Below, piece after piece: positions 46,540 to 56,440 of a stretch of DNA of 64,000 nt. A program made the translations under genes and the position numbers. Positions within the stretch are counted from its first letter, which is position 1. Each line of letters opens with the position of its first letter. The notes under the pieces were generated by a model that saw nothing but the letters and a program-made list of their open reading frames with translations, had not been told where the DNA came from and did not search any database. Source of the DNA: Hygrocybe punicea (Eukaryota > Basidiomycota > Agaricomycetes > Agaricales > Hygrophoraceae); the NCBI GenBank assembly GCA_963556145.1, contig OY744471.1:3217590-3281589 (forward strand). Reading direction: 5' to 3'.

Positions 46540-46875
46540 GGAGGGAAGAGAAGCAGCAGGAAATGGTGCACCCATCCCTGCTGCACTAGGTATGTAACTT
46601 CTTTTATATAGTTTATATTTTTGTTTTATCACACTGACTAACACTGTCAGACACACGACAACTATAATCACAACAACCACATCAGTGAAACCAATGGCAG
46701 GCGTGAGCATGGGCATGCAAGGGCAAGAGCAAGGGTGGCAGGGACAACCATGGTGGCAGCAAGCCATGTCCATTGCAAACAGCAGCAGCAGCAAGCATAG
46801 CAGGAATGGATGATGGAGGCAAGGAGAGGAGCAGCAGGGGTGGTGCACCCACCACCCGCTGCAACAGATATGTAT
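46540..46875. repeat. Two palindromes around GGTGCACC
   Basis: 46552-46584 reads GCAGCAGGAAATGGTGCACC then CATCCCTGCTGC; 46830-46862 reads GCAGCAGGGGTGGTGCACC then CACCACCCGCTGC. Each is followed by a RGTATGTA-type sequence. Related palindromes lie at about 35035-35075 and 32043-32075 in the R2 copies. Confidence 0.65.
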
Positions 46876-47039
46876 TTCAATTATTAATACTACTGACTAC
46901 AGCTACAGATCCTTCCAAACCCCCACCCTCTCACCCAGGGTGCCAATGACAGACAGAAACAACACAGGTCAAACAGCCAAATGGCTACCCAACACACCAG
47001 CGAGTCGGCGGCAACGACAGCTCACCCCCAACCCACCTC

Positions 47040-47325
47040 ATGAATTAGCACTGCCATGTCAATTGACATCAGCACCACATTCACAAGGAGAAGAGGAGGA
47101 GACAAGGAGGGGATATGGTCCCCACCCGATTCACCTCGTGAACATGCAGCCCAGTGTCAGTTGACATTGGAGCTGTGTTCATGAGGTTACAGGGATGTGG
47201 GGACCTCACCCTGCATTCATGAGATGAGAGGAGAGGAGAGAGCCAGCATCCCAGCACCCCCATCCCACCTTACACATAGGCTCACCATGTCAATTGACAT
47301 GTGCAGCACTGTTGTGAGGTCAGAT
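47040..47325 (+). repeat. Three palindromic units (CATGTCAATTGACATG type)
   Basis: Centres at about 47060, 47158 and 47300 with CCTCATGAA, CCTCGTGAA or decayed arms and TTCACAAGG, TTCATGAGGT or TTGTGAGGT mirrors. Spacers carry CCCCCAACCCA or CCCACCCGATTCA words like those at 45 kb. Confidence 0.7.
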
Positions 47326-47330
47326 GGTGT

Positions 47331-47924
47331 GGGGAAGGGCAAGCATTTTGTGGTCCAGATCAAAACTGAACTGGTCTCAGATTTTTTCATAGTATGTATT
47401 CATATAAGACTATATGGTATATAATATGGGTGTATAAATGTCTAAACAATGTTTCAATGAGGTCGTTGAGAACTAAATTATGTTTCCACATTTTATAATG
47501 ACATGAGGCACTCTGGGACACTCTGAGACACTCTGAGACACTCTGTGGCCCACTGTGACACTCTGGGAGTTTCATAAGTTCCCAGGATGTCATGGAGCCA
47601 AAGTGTTTTTCCTAATGACTTCTCCCTCATCGGCTGAGGACTCTTGTCCGAAACTAGATAGACATTTTTGTAGTATAAAAATGGTGCCCAAGCGCTGTGT
47701 CAAAATAAGAAACCAGTTTCCCCATTTCTCCTCACTCAGAATTGGTCTCTCAGTAAAAACCTTCACTTATACAACTCGTTGGTCCTCTCGACTCTCTCCC
47801 CATCGTTATACTGACTATATTCTTACATCGCTCATCACCCAACACCCGACCCACTGTACCCAACATTGTCGGCATCGTTGGCTTAGACCAGTCTCAATAG
47901 ATAGTAGTTGGCCCTGGGTCAACC
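47331..47924. other. No gene recognised; GACACTCTGAG simple repeat
   Basis: 47505-47570 carries about six copies of the ten-base word ACACTCTGAG. The remainder is unassigned. Confidence 0.4.
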
Positions 47925-48345
47925 CAGTGTTGCAGCAATATCTGGCTCTGGCTCAACCGAAGCCCCACAGCAAGTGCTGGACCCAGGTCAACCCAGGCTG
48001 CAGCAATAGCTGGATCCTGGTGGACCCAAGCCTGCAGCAAGAGCTGGATTGGGGTCAACCTAGTGCTGGAGCAATATCTGGCTCTGGGTCAACCCAAGCC
48101 CTGCAGCAAGTGCTGGACCTGGATCAACCCAGTGCTACAGCAATATCTGGACCTGGGTCAACCCAGTGCTGCAGCAATATCTGGATGCCGGTCAACCTAG
48201 TGCTGCAGCAATATCTGGATCCCGGTCAACCCAGTGCTGCAGCAATATCTTGATTCCGGTCAACCCAAGCCCCGCAGAAAGTGCTGGACCTGGGTCAACC
48301 CAGTGCTGCAGCAATATCTGGATCCCAGTCAACCTGACCCTGCGC
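47925..48345 (+). repeat. 34-bp minisatellite, block 1
   Basis: About twelve units of CTGGACCTGGGTCAACCCAG followed by TGCTGCAGCAATAT. The unit is not divisible by three, so translated peptides rotate through three frames while staying open; not a gene. Confidence 0.85.
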
Positions 48346-48934
48346 AAGTGTGTTACTTTTCACCCCGATCTAACCCCCGCTTCCAACCCTGTTTCAGACT
48401 CTGCATCCCACAATGATGTCATAACCTGGGTCCAGAACATTATCGATGAAAATCGAAGACAGTATCCCAATCCACATAATTATCCTCATCACCCGATCAC
48501 CGCTGACGAGTCCCCAATGTCACACACGCTCATACAGGCACTCAATAATACTGCACAGCATAACCACCAGATCAGCTGTCTGCTGACACCAGACTTGCAA
48601 AACAGCTGTTGGCCACCATGTTGGCACCCCAAAATGCATAGACCACAAAGGAAATCAAGATGCCATTCATCTCGGAGCTTATCCTCCTTGCAGCCATGCA
48701 TGATGAAGAAGCCGACCCTGAAGTCATTCGACTAGTATATAATCATGGACATTCGTAGTCAGTAATCTTTAAGTTTAGTCTAGCTACTCTTCCCCTGACC
48801 ACTACCAGAAATCCAGACCTCCCCCTTTCTCCCCTCCTCTTTACTTTGTTTATACTCGCTTCCTATCTTATAACATCCTCGTTTGGTTTGTTGTTGCCAG
48901 AGTCCACCATACGAACAGCGATCCGTAACAAAGT
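48346..48934. other. Spacer between 34-bp blocks; unassigned plus frame
   Basis: A plus-strand frame continuing from the minisatellite to 48735 encodes an Asn/His/Ser-rich polar peptide (HNDVITWVQNIIDENRR region). Its codon pattern looks partly coding, but I recognise no domain. A CT-rich stretch (48790-48850) follows. Confidence 0.3.
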
Positions 48935-49330
48935 GCTGGATCGTGGTCAACCCAGTGCTACAGCAATATCTGGACCTGGGTCAACCCAGTGCTGCATCAA
49001 TAGCTGGACCCTGGTCAACCCAGTGCTGCAACAATAGCTGGACCCCAGTCACCCTACCCTGCAGCAATTGGTGGGCCTGGGTCAACCCAGTTCTGCAGCA
49101 ACAGCTGGACCCAGGTCAACCCTAGCTTTCAGCAAGAGCTGGTCAAGGGTCAACCCAGTGCTGCAGCAATAGCTGAAGTCAGGTCAACCCACATTGCTTG
49201 AATAGCTGGGCCTGGGTCAACCCAACCATCCTGGAATAGCTGCCCCAGGTTAACCTACCCCATGGCAGAGCTGACACCGGGTTGACCCACCCAGCTGCCC
49301 TTGACCAGCAAGAGCTGTACCTGGGTCAAC
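48935..49330 (+). repeat. 34-bp minisatellite, block 2
   Basis: Same unit and orientation as block 1, about ten units that become more diverged rightward (GGGTTGACCC and GGGTTAACC variants). Confidence 0.8.
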
Positions 49331-49904
49331 CTACCACACCACATTTCCCCAGCAAGAGCTGTCTTTTGGGTTAACCTACCCCCCCAGCAAGCAACTGCAC
49401 TATGTGTACCTACCTTTTGCAACTATATCTGCGATTGGGTTAACCAAAACGACTGGATCTACTGACTCTACCACATATTCCTCAGGACTCCTCAGAGATC
49501 CAGGAGTTCTTAAGGAGTCCTCAAGGACTTTAAATAAATCGAGGAGTCCCGAAGGACTCCTCAAGGAGTTCTCAAGAATTTTCATCTACTTGATCAAAAA
49601 ACTATTATTTTGTAATGAATTCCTCAAGGAGTCCTTGGGGTGTCCTTGGGGTGTTGGGGAAGTTTGGTTTGATCTGGTTTTGGGTCTTTTTGCCCCAAAC
49701 TGAGACTGAACTGTTCAGTTCCTGCCAAAAATCCTGGAACCAAAACTGAAACTGATATAAACGGTGTAGTGGCAAGGTTGGTGGCTATAGAACAAAGATC
49801 TTAACCTGGGGATGTCAGCATGAAAGTGATGGTAGAATAGTTAGCTAGCTTCAGTAGAGTGATAAGGGATAAAGAGGGAAAAGCTGCCAAGTAAAACTGC
49901 ACTT
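49331..49904. other. GGACTCCTCAAGGAGT simple repeat and unassigned DNA
   Basis: 49480-49640 is built of AGGACTCCTC / GAGGAGTCC words in both orientations, giving strong self-complementarity. 49660-49770 has GGTTTGGTTTG and CTGAACTG words like the TA-flanked fold-back elements. No gene. Confidence 0.4.
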
Positions 49905-50190
49905 GCTGCAGGGTCAGGTTGACCCAGATCCAGATATTGCTGCAGCACTGGGTTGACCGGGGTCCAGATATTGCTGTAGCACTGGGTTGACCCCAGTCCA
50001 GCACTTGCTGCAGCACTGGGTTGACCAGGGTCCAGATATTGCTGTAGCACTGGGTTGACCTCAGTCCAGCAACTTCTGCAGCATCAGGTTGACCCTCGAC
50101 CAGCTCTTGCTGCAGGCTTGTGTTCACTGGGGCCCAGCTACAGCTGCACCACTTGGTTGACCTGGGTCCAGCACTTCCTTCAGGGTAGGT
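49905..50190 (-). repeat. 34-bp minisatellite, block 3 (inverted)
   Basis: About eight units of the same repeat in opposite orientation to blocks 1 and 2 (GCACTGGGTTGACC then CAGATATTGCTG). It abuts the NACHT remnant. Confidence 0.85.
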
Positions 50191-50195
50191 TGACA

Positions 50196-50395
50196 CCTCC
50201 TTCAAACAGTCTTTCAATGAAGCATGGATGTCCAGTTCATCCTGACTAGTAATAATGACCTTGATGGTGTGTGGAAAGTGCGAGAATTCACAGCCACATC
50301 TGTAATGTCCCAGCCTCGTCAAGTGCATCAATAACCACTACAATTGGTCCTAGTAGCTTGGCTGTGTTGGTTGTATCCAGCAATATGGCCCATCA
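50196..50395 (-). pseudogene. NACHT NTPase remnant, Walker B part
   Basis: The minus strand reads TTNTAKLLGPIVVVIDALDE followed by AGT. GPIVVVIDALDEAG is the Walker B / Mg-coordinating segment of NACHT-type STAND NTPases of basidiomycetes. After a frame change FPHTIKVIITSQDELDIH follows, the expected next strand (usually ITSRPE). It is the natural continuation of the N-terminal remnant at 52097-52645. The two are separated by about 1.7 kb that includes a pogo-like element. The fragment ends in the inverted 34-bp minisatellite. Confidence 0.7.
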
Positions 50396-50903
50396 TCTGA
50401 ATCACAGAAAGAACTTTTTTTTCAGCTGGCCCAGCATTCAAACCCCACACCCGAGGTGGGGGGGGCAGTCACAGGCCAAGCAAAAAAAAAGGAATACTTT
50501 AATATGTAGCCTTATATAGTAATTTTTGACTTTCCTGCCACCCCTGAGTGCACACAACACTTGCACCATGGTGAAATCAAATAAAACGGCATGTAATGAA
50601 TCATCCACTATTAGGTACAGGAAACTAATACAAAACAGGCAGCGCCAAAATTCCAAGCTGGTGACAAGCTCGAGTGCCCAGAATGCCATGAGATGATATT
50701 AGTGGGGACAGGTGCATTTATCCAGGCTGCGAGACTCAATGGGTAAGTAATTTCCCACTACATTTATGCTCAGACTGATTGGGTCTTGGTACAGTTTCAT
50801 TTGGATTGTCTCAACCTTGACTTCGTGCCTTGCAACTGGCAGTGTGAGGGGCATGCAAACACCAAGAAGGGTCAGTGGTAGATTGGATTGCCTTTTTTGT
50901 ATA
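50396..50903. other. Unassigned DNA within broken NACHT gene
   Basis: No domain recognised. It was presumably inserted, because the NACHT segments on either side should be separated by only tens of residues. Homopolymers of T, G and A occur at 50420-50490. Confidence 0.4.
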
Positions 50904-52050
50904 CAGTTGACACCCTCTTAACCCATACCTCCCAGGAGCCAGCCAAAGTTATGGGTTATGAGGGTGTATGGCATTTGAGGGGGTTACGAAAAAACAGGTA
51001 AAAAAATCGAATACAATTATAATAAAATTATACAATGTCAAAATAAGTGTTTCTAATTGGCATCTAGGTCAGCAGGACTACTATCGGGTAAAATACTCAT
51101 TAATATAAGTAGAAGTCATCTTGTGAGACTCTTCTAAACGTATCCAGAGATCCAACATTTCTGTAACCTCCGGATGCTGTGTCTGACAAACTTGTTTTGC
51201 TGTGCACTCACCACCGCTACTCTGTGCCTACTCTTCCTGTCACTTTGCTTCTTCCTTTACCCATGCGGAAACCAGAGGTTGTTTGATCATTAGGTTTGGA
51301 TATATCGGACTGAAGTGTGTTGCAGTTTTTGACTGGTTCTTGCCATTGGCATGATACCAATTAAGAATCTCGATGTGCTGGGCAAGTGTGGCATTTTCTC
51401 TCTTGGTGAATACAGGTGCAGCATGTTCCTTATTTGACAGGACCTTCTCCTTCCTGGGTTTATCGTCAGGGCCTGTAGGTTCATCTGTCATTGTGTGGGA
51501 TATACAATTCATTGAAAACATGTACCCTTCTGCTTTTGCCCCACCACTTTGGTAAGGTCACCCACCAGCTCCCGTAACCTTCTGACAATGCCCTTTTGTT
51601 TGTTGTCAAGTCTTCCAAAACCCCTCTTGTAGTCTGGTGGCTTGTCCAGAGTGTCCAGGACACATTGCTCATCCACAAAATTAGCATCGTTGTCCAACCA
51701 TTTCTCATCCTGAGATGAAATTGATTTTTTTCTGTCAAGTGAGTCTGGAGGTCTGTTCTCCTGGAATTGACTTGTTTCTCCAGTATTTTTAAGCCCTTCC
51801 TGAGAACTTCAAGAGGCTTTAGCGGCATTGTAGGCAGAGAAATAAATTTTAAAAATGTTATTCGGTTCAGAAATTGTGACATTAGTTACATATTTCTATA
51901 TATCCCTGGAATATTCTAGCAAAATGTATGAGTTTTTCCCCCAGAAGGCTATGGGTTGTGGGTTATGGTACAAAAATCCCTGCTAACCAACTTGGGATCC
52001 TCAAAATCTTATGGGTTATCATAGAGTATGGGTTTTGAGGGTGTCGACTG
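50904..52050 (-). mobile_element. Pogo-like element, internally deleted
   Basis: The ends CAGTTGACACCCTCTTAACC and CAGTCGACACCCTCAAAACC (right, reverse complement) match the CAGT-GAC-CCCTC termini typical of pogo/Tigger transposons, with TA on both sides (50902-50903 and 52051-52052). At 1147 bp it retains only the N-terminal part of the transposase gene on the minus strand, so it is non-autonomous. Confidence 0.8.
51240..51816 (-). pseudogene. Pogo transposase N-terminal fragment
   Basis: From MPLKPLEVLRKGLKILEKQ (51816) two frames give the upstream region (LDNDANFVDEQCVLDTLDKP, then DYKRGFGRLDNKQKGIVRRL). 51521-51240 then encodes the psq/CENP-B-type helix-turn-helix: TLAQHIEILNWYHANGKNQS, KTATHFSPIYPNL, IKQPLVSAWVKEEAK. 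The DDE catalytic domain is absent; coding sequence stops at 51240 with about 335 bases of non-coding DNA to the left end. The fragment could still bind its own ends if translated, but frame changes make this unlikely. Confidence 0.7.
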
Positions 52051-52096
52051 TATTATATACCCATATTAGGAAGGAGGGGGGAGGTCCCTGAAATTG

Positions 52097-52645
52097 TCAA
52101 AATGAAATTTTTCGACCCATGTTTACGTTTTTGAATGCCGGCCCTTGCTGGCCATGATAGTTAAAATGAGCCATCTGATAGCACAAGTTTCCGAAGAGAT
52201 ATTTAGGGCTATTGAGTCCTGCAGTATCATCATTGAAGCAAAAAGATGCCCCGAGGCGTTGGAGTCCGTCGAAGAATACGGCAATACGATTAGCGACTCG
52301 ACCAGCTCCTCCAGAAATCCAGAGGACACGCTTTCCATCGGGAGAATGCACCCACTGGCTTGTGCGAATGTCATCGAGGAAGCGCTGCCTAGTCCCGTCG
52401 AGACACGATTTTGACTGGTTGAACTTGACATCATCAAGATCCCGTCCAGGTTTAGGATTTGCGAAAGCTTTTCCGTTTCTACGACGGATGAAATAAGTTG
52501 TTGGGTGACGAAACACAGGTACATCAGCGATAGCGATTCCCCGGTCAAATTTCGAAATGAATTGGTCAACTTGAAGAGAAGAGTCACCCGCCCGCCCGTC
52601 TGTGGCAGCCGAAATGCCATCGCGTACGGCTCTGGAATACTCCAC
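52097..52645 (-). pseudogene. NACHT NTPase remnant, N-terminal part lacking the P-loop lysine
   Basis: The frame 52645-52097 has the usual lead-in of basidiomycete NACHT proteins (SCLDGTRQRFLDDIRTSQWV, then HSPDGKRVLWISGGAG), followed immediately by RVANRIAVFFDGLQRLGASF and LFGNLCYQMAHFN. Walker A should read GGAGxGKS; here GGAG is joined straight to RVANRIA, so the GKS residues are deleted. Sequence upstream to about 52990 on the same strand may be an earlier exon region. The protein breaks off at about 52100 beside the pogo-like element; the Walker B part is at 50.3 kb. STAND NTPases act as signal-controlled switches, often in heterokaryon incompatibility or defence, but this copy cannot bind ATP normally. 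Confidence 0.75.
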
Positions 52646-52966
52646 GTACTACTACTAGGCTAAGCAAGCACAACACCAAGTACTTCCAAGGCCCATTCCT
52701 CCATACGTCTGGATAAAGAGGGCAAGTTCATAAATCTGCTTCAAGTCCATCCTCTACTTGCAGGTCACAGATTTTGGAGACTACGTCCACGTCTTCCACA
52801 AATCAAAATATGTCTCGCACCCTTGACAAAAACCTTATCTTAGCATCGGACAAAATAGCTGCTTCAGGAATCCATAGCCTCGTCAAGGCAGTGATGTAAA
52901 GGTAACAACCGACACTGGCTGTGCTGTACGCATTTTGTTTAACCCAAACACCCTTCGCTTCACTAT

Positions 52967-54138
52967 ATGTATTTTCCAATCTGTTTACCATGCATGTTTA
53001 ACATTTGCTTGGGCCAGGAGACGCCGCCGCCACTGGTCAGTGCAGGGACTCGGATATATCAATCTCATCCGACTCGCCCAACGATCAACCCAACCATTGA
53101 ATCAGGTTCGTATGAAAAGTACGACGGCGGACGAGAGGCCAGTGGCCAGGGCCGTCGAGAGGCGTATGGGGAGGAACGAGCGGTCAACGACACAAGATCG
53201 TCTAGAGGGCATGGTTCAACGGGGCCAAACCAACCGGCGTCTTCGTACGAAAGGACTCCGATGAAGCCCTCCACATATGGAGCTTCGAGCGGCAACGGGG
53301 GCGAGCCCGGCCTTAAGAAGCAGACATCGAACATTCATCGTCTGGGTCTCTCCGGTGACTACGACACATATCCGAGCAACCCTCCCAACCCTGTAAATAT
53401 AACAGGGCGTTCTCCACTCGCACAGCAGTACGAACGAGGGCCTGAAAGTGGATTGTACGGTGATAAGCCGTCCACACAGTCCGACGGCACTTCGTTCAAC
53501 GACGCATATGGTGATTCGTATGAATCTAGGGAGGCGAAAGCCGTAAATATACACGGTGCTTCAAATGACGGCGAAGATAACTCTTCCGCCCCCGTCAACA
53601 AGTCTTCCCACCATAATGGTGACGATGAATCTTATTCGCCTAAGGTCAAGGAGGAGTCTTCCTACGGGCAAGCTGGGAATTGCCTGGGTTCAAGCCTCTA
53701 TGGGACCTCCCGTGGTAACGACTATAACCGTTCAGGCTGTCAACCCGACCCTTCAGAAAAGATATTTGGTGACAATGCCGACCCTTACGGGATGCAGGGA
53801 AATGCGCGTCAAGGCCAAATACGGTCAACAATCACTCCACAGGGTACATTTAGCGATGTTCCGGGTGGCGCCTCTTACAATCAGTCTGGTAACACCCCTC
53901 CCGGCAATGCTCCCTACAGTGGGTCCGATAATATTCCTCAGAGTGAGGCAAGGTCCGACGGGGTTTCGGGTGTCAGTGGTTCGGACGAGCGTCATGAGTC
54001 GGAGAAAGGCGTCAAGTTTCCCGCTAAATCGGATTTCGTGAGTATGTTCCATTTGATGTCTAGCGTAGCCTCCCTCACTTTCCTCGTTTCAAGCGTAAAT
54101 CTGACCGGCCATAATAGGACGACAACATGACCACCTAG
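52967..54138 (+). CDS. Gly/Ser/Tyr-rich hypothetical protein
   Basis: An open frame of nearly 360 codons to 54037, then a 80-bp intron (54038-54117, GTGAGT to AATAG) and a last exon adding DDNMTT before the stop at 54138. The chain is hydrophilic, rich in Gly, Ser, Tyr, Asn and Pro, with SYESREAK, YGMQGNARQGQ and YNQSGNTPPGNAPYSGS stretches. It probably is intrinsically disordered. The exact start is uncertain: TTTGCTTGGGCCAG at about 53006-53019 looks like a 3' splice site, so the coding exon may begin near 53020 with an upstream exon. No domain recognised. CpG-rich codon use resembles the host genes to the right, not the repeats to the left. Confidence 0.6.
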
Positions 54139-54664
54139 GGAATGAAGAAATTTGGAATTGGTATGGTCCCATTTATTGGTGTCGTCTGCTCACTGAATTA
54201 CGGCGTTTAGTCCTGAATGATCCCAAGAGACATGAATGACCGTTGTGCTATATCCTGTATGTAGTGATTAAAATAAATGGGAGATGGCCAAGTTTATTTA
54301 TTATTCTAACCATCCCCAACATCCAACTCTACTCTGTTCGTGGTCATCCGCGAGCTCGGCATGTGTAACCGGCATCGGGAATAGCGCTGACGAAGCGCGC
54401 CTTCACCGTAGTAGGTGTCATTCCAGCAGCTCATCAAGCCAAATGTCACCGTTGGTGGGCTTGGATGACGGGGAGGAGAAAACCTTTTCGGACTATAAAG
54501 AAATCATCGATCACAATATTAACTTGGCCAGCTTGCGCCGAGCCGAAGCCGGGCCGACTCGGAACTGCGCCGAACTGCGCCGTTGTTGCATAGTCACATA
54601 ATCTGGCGCAGTATAACGAGCCACCATACAAACCTACCGTTCGACCACATCGTTAAGATCTCCA
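54139..54664. other. Intergenic, promoter region of ribosomal protein P1
   Basis: Contains the 3' flank of the preceding gene and the presumed P1 promoter. A short plus frame (54284-54601) has no recognisable feature and overlaps the promoter, so I do not call it. A tandem GCCGAACTGC word lies at about 54563-54585. Confidence 0.4.
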
Positions 54665-55222
54665 ATGGTGAGTTCTACTCCGTCAAACTAGTACCCCGAA
54701 ATCAGCCTTTTTTGGGATGGATGCGTACGCCAGAATTCGGATGATAACAGTTGCTTGTCAAGGCTTCCACCGAACTTGCCGCCACATACGCCGCCCTCAT
54801 TCTCGCAGATGACGGTGTCGAAATCACTGTGAGTTTCTCCTGCACTTTGTCTAATCTGCGACAAAGAAATTCTAAACATAATAAAAAATTCCATACAGTC
54901 AGATAAAATACTCACACTAACAAATGCTGCAGCAGTCGACCTCGAACCTATCTGGGCAACCCTCCTTGCTAAGGCTCTAGAAGGCAAAAACGTAAAGGAT
55001 CTTCTCTCCAATGTAGGGTCAGGGGGTGCACCTGCCGCTGGGGGTTCCGTTCCGGCAGCCATTGCGAGCGAATCGGCTGTTGATGCACCAAAGGAGGAGG
55101 AGAAAGAAGAAGAGAAAGAGGAGTCGGATGACGATATGGTGCGTTGTCTATCCGCTACTACATTCATTCTAGATTGACCTTCTCATGTCACATTTCCGCA
55201 GGGCTTTGGTCTTTTCGACTAA
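54665..55222 (+). CDS. RPP1: 60S acidic ribosomal protein P1
   Basis: P1 forms the lateral stalk of the large ribosomal subunit with P2 and P0 and recruits translation GTPases. Four exons: a start codon alone (54665-54667), 54763-54828, 54899-55138 and 55202-55222, joined in phase 0. The protein is 109 residues, normal for the family. It starts [20 protein letters not shown] and continues with [19 protein letters not shown] and [20 protein letters not shown]. After an Ala/Gly hinge and an [10 protein letters not shown] acidic stretch it ends SDDDMGFGLFD, the diagnostic P-protein tail. The ATG|GTGAGT split after the initiator codon is unusual but is forced by the family's N-terminus. Confidence 0.95.
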
Positions 55223-55759
55223 ATAATATCTCCTCCCTCAGGCTTTTTGGACTCTCTTGTGGTTTCTTAGTTCGCTGCATACTTAGTATCTCGCTATTGC
55301 CTCCTCCAATCCACAAGATTTTCCAAAGCATTGTGACCTATACAGTATGGGATAAGCGGCCTTCATCACGAGCCAGCGCGATCACGTTTACGTACGTTCA
55401 TTGATGCCTTCACTTCTTCTAGATCTGTCATCAAGGAAGAGGTTTAAAATTTTACTAATCTGCCCCAGAGAACATCAAGAGAGGCAGAGAATGTGTATGG
55501 TGATTACAAGACACTTTATTAAATTTCATCACGCCTACATTACCCATTCATTCACGCTGCAGGCAAAATCTGGGATTTTTCAGAGCAAGGAAGAAAGCGA
55601 AACAGCAAAAGCACAAAAAATAATAATGCAAAAACAGCAAAAGAACAAAAGGCAAAGCAAAACAGCCCAACAACCGTCTCTCACCCCTCCCCTCACCATT
55701 TGATAGGTTTTAGATCTCGAATGAATATAAACCAACAAAACACGAGTCAGAGAACATCA
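55223..55759. other. Intergenic, nothing recognised
   Basis: Holds the P1 3' flank. A plus-strand frame at 55401-55703 ends in a Lys/Gln-rich low-complexity peptide and is not supported as a gene. Confidence 0.4.
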
Positions 55760-56440
55760 TCAGCCTGGGATCCCGACATGCCCACTCTCCGCCCACGCAG
55801 TTACGCGCGCAATCATTCTGTCGTAACGCAGGAACCGCGCATCGACCTCTGCCGCAGTCCGTGGGGGGTGCCCCGACGCCGCTGCTGATGTGGGAGCGCA
55901 TTGGGTCGGCGTTGGCGTTAGCGTTGGCGTTGGCGGAGTCGAGGTCAAGGTCACGGTCATGGCCACATTCTCAGTGTGAGTGTCAGGGAGCTGGACCAGC
56001 TCACCCCCCTGAATGTCGGGGCTTGCGTGACGCTCGGAGGTAGTCGTCGTGATCATGAGCTCGGCTTCGAGGGGACTGAGACGTGATTGCACATGCTCCG
56101 ATCGGGCGTTGGACGTCGTGTCAGCCTGGGCTTGAGGCTCAGGCTGATGCTCAGGTAAAGACAGAAGCAAAGGCTGAGGCAACTCATGTTGGGAAGTGCT
56201 CACTCTGACGCTAGCATAAAACGAGTGTGAGAGGGGAAAGACGACGCCGGGAGTGGCGGGTGTTGGGTGGATCGAAACCGCGACCGCAATGGGTGCTGGC
56301 GAGGGTGTTGGAATGATGTCGGGAGATTCAAATGGGGAGGGGCCCGGGGCATCTGGGTCCGAGACCAAGTCGCCACTGGTGGCGAGAGCACAAGGAAGAG
56401 TACGCGGGGGCGTCAGGGAATACGGTAATTGACTCGGAAT
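55760..56440 (-). CDS. Pro/Thr-rich hypothetical protein
   Basis: A long minus-strand frame open from an apparent 3' splice site at about 56440 (ACATCCCAG) to the stop at 55760, about 220 codons. It is rich in Pro, Thr, Ser and Ala (TPTLTPTPTQ, SPAPIAVAVSI). The C-terminus RTAAEVDARFLRYDRMIARV followed by TAWAESGHVGIPG looks folded and helical. An upstream exon probably lies in 56470-56670. No domain recognised. Convergent with the P1 gene. Coding status rests on frame length, CpG-rich codon use and the non-repetitive C-terminus. Confidence 0.5.
   Translation of the reverse strand: MPSQLPYSLTPPRTLPCALATSGDLVSDPDAPGPSPFESPDIIPTPSPAPIAVAVSIHPTPATPGVVFPLSHSFYASVRVSTSQHELPQPLLLSLPEHQPEPQAQADTTSNARSEHVQSRLSPLEAELMITTTTSERHASPDIQGGELVQLPDTHTENVAMTVTLTSTPPTPTLTPTPTQCAPTSAAASGHPPRTAAEVDARFLRYDRMIARVTAWAESGHVGIPG

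Noticed and set aside
45027..47325. Regularly spaced palindromic repeats resembling a CRISPR array
   Set aside because: The genome is fungal, spacers are conserved rather than unique, unit lengths are irregular and no cas genes are present.
47555..48735. Open frame of over 200 codons containing repeated Gln-Pro-Ser-Ala peptides
   Set aside because: The 34-bp minisatellite rotates through three frames without stops; only 48346-48735 is non-repetitive and it is not recognised.
54284..54601. 105-codon plus frame before ribosomal protein P1
   Set aside because: No domain, overlaps the P1 promoter, and composition is not distinctive.
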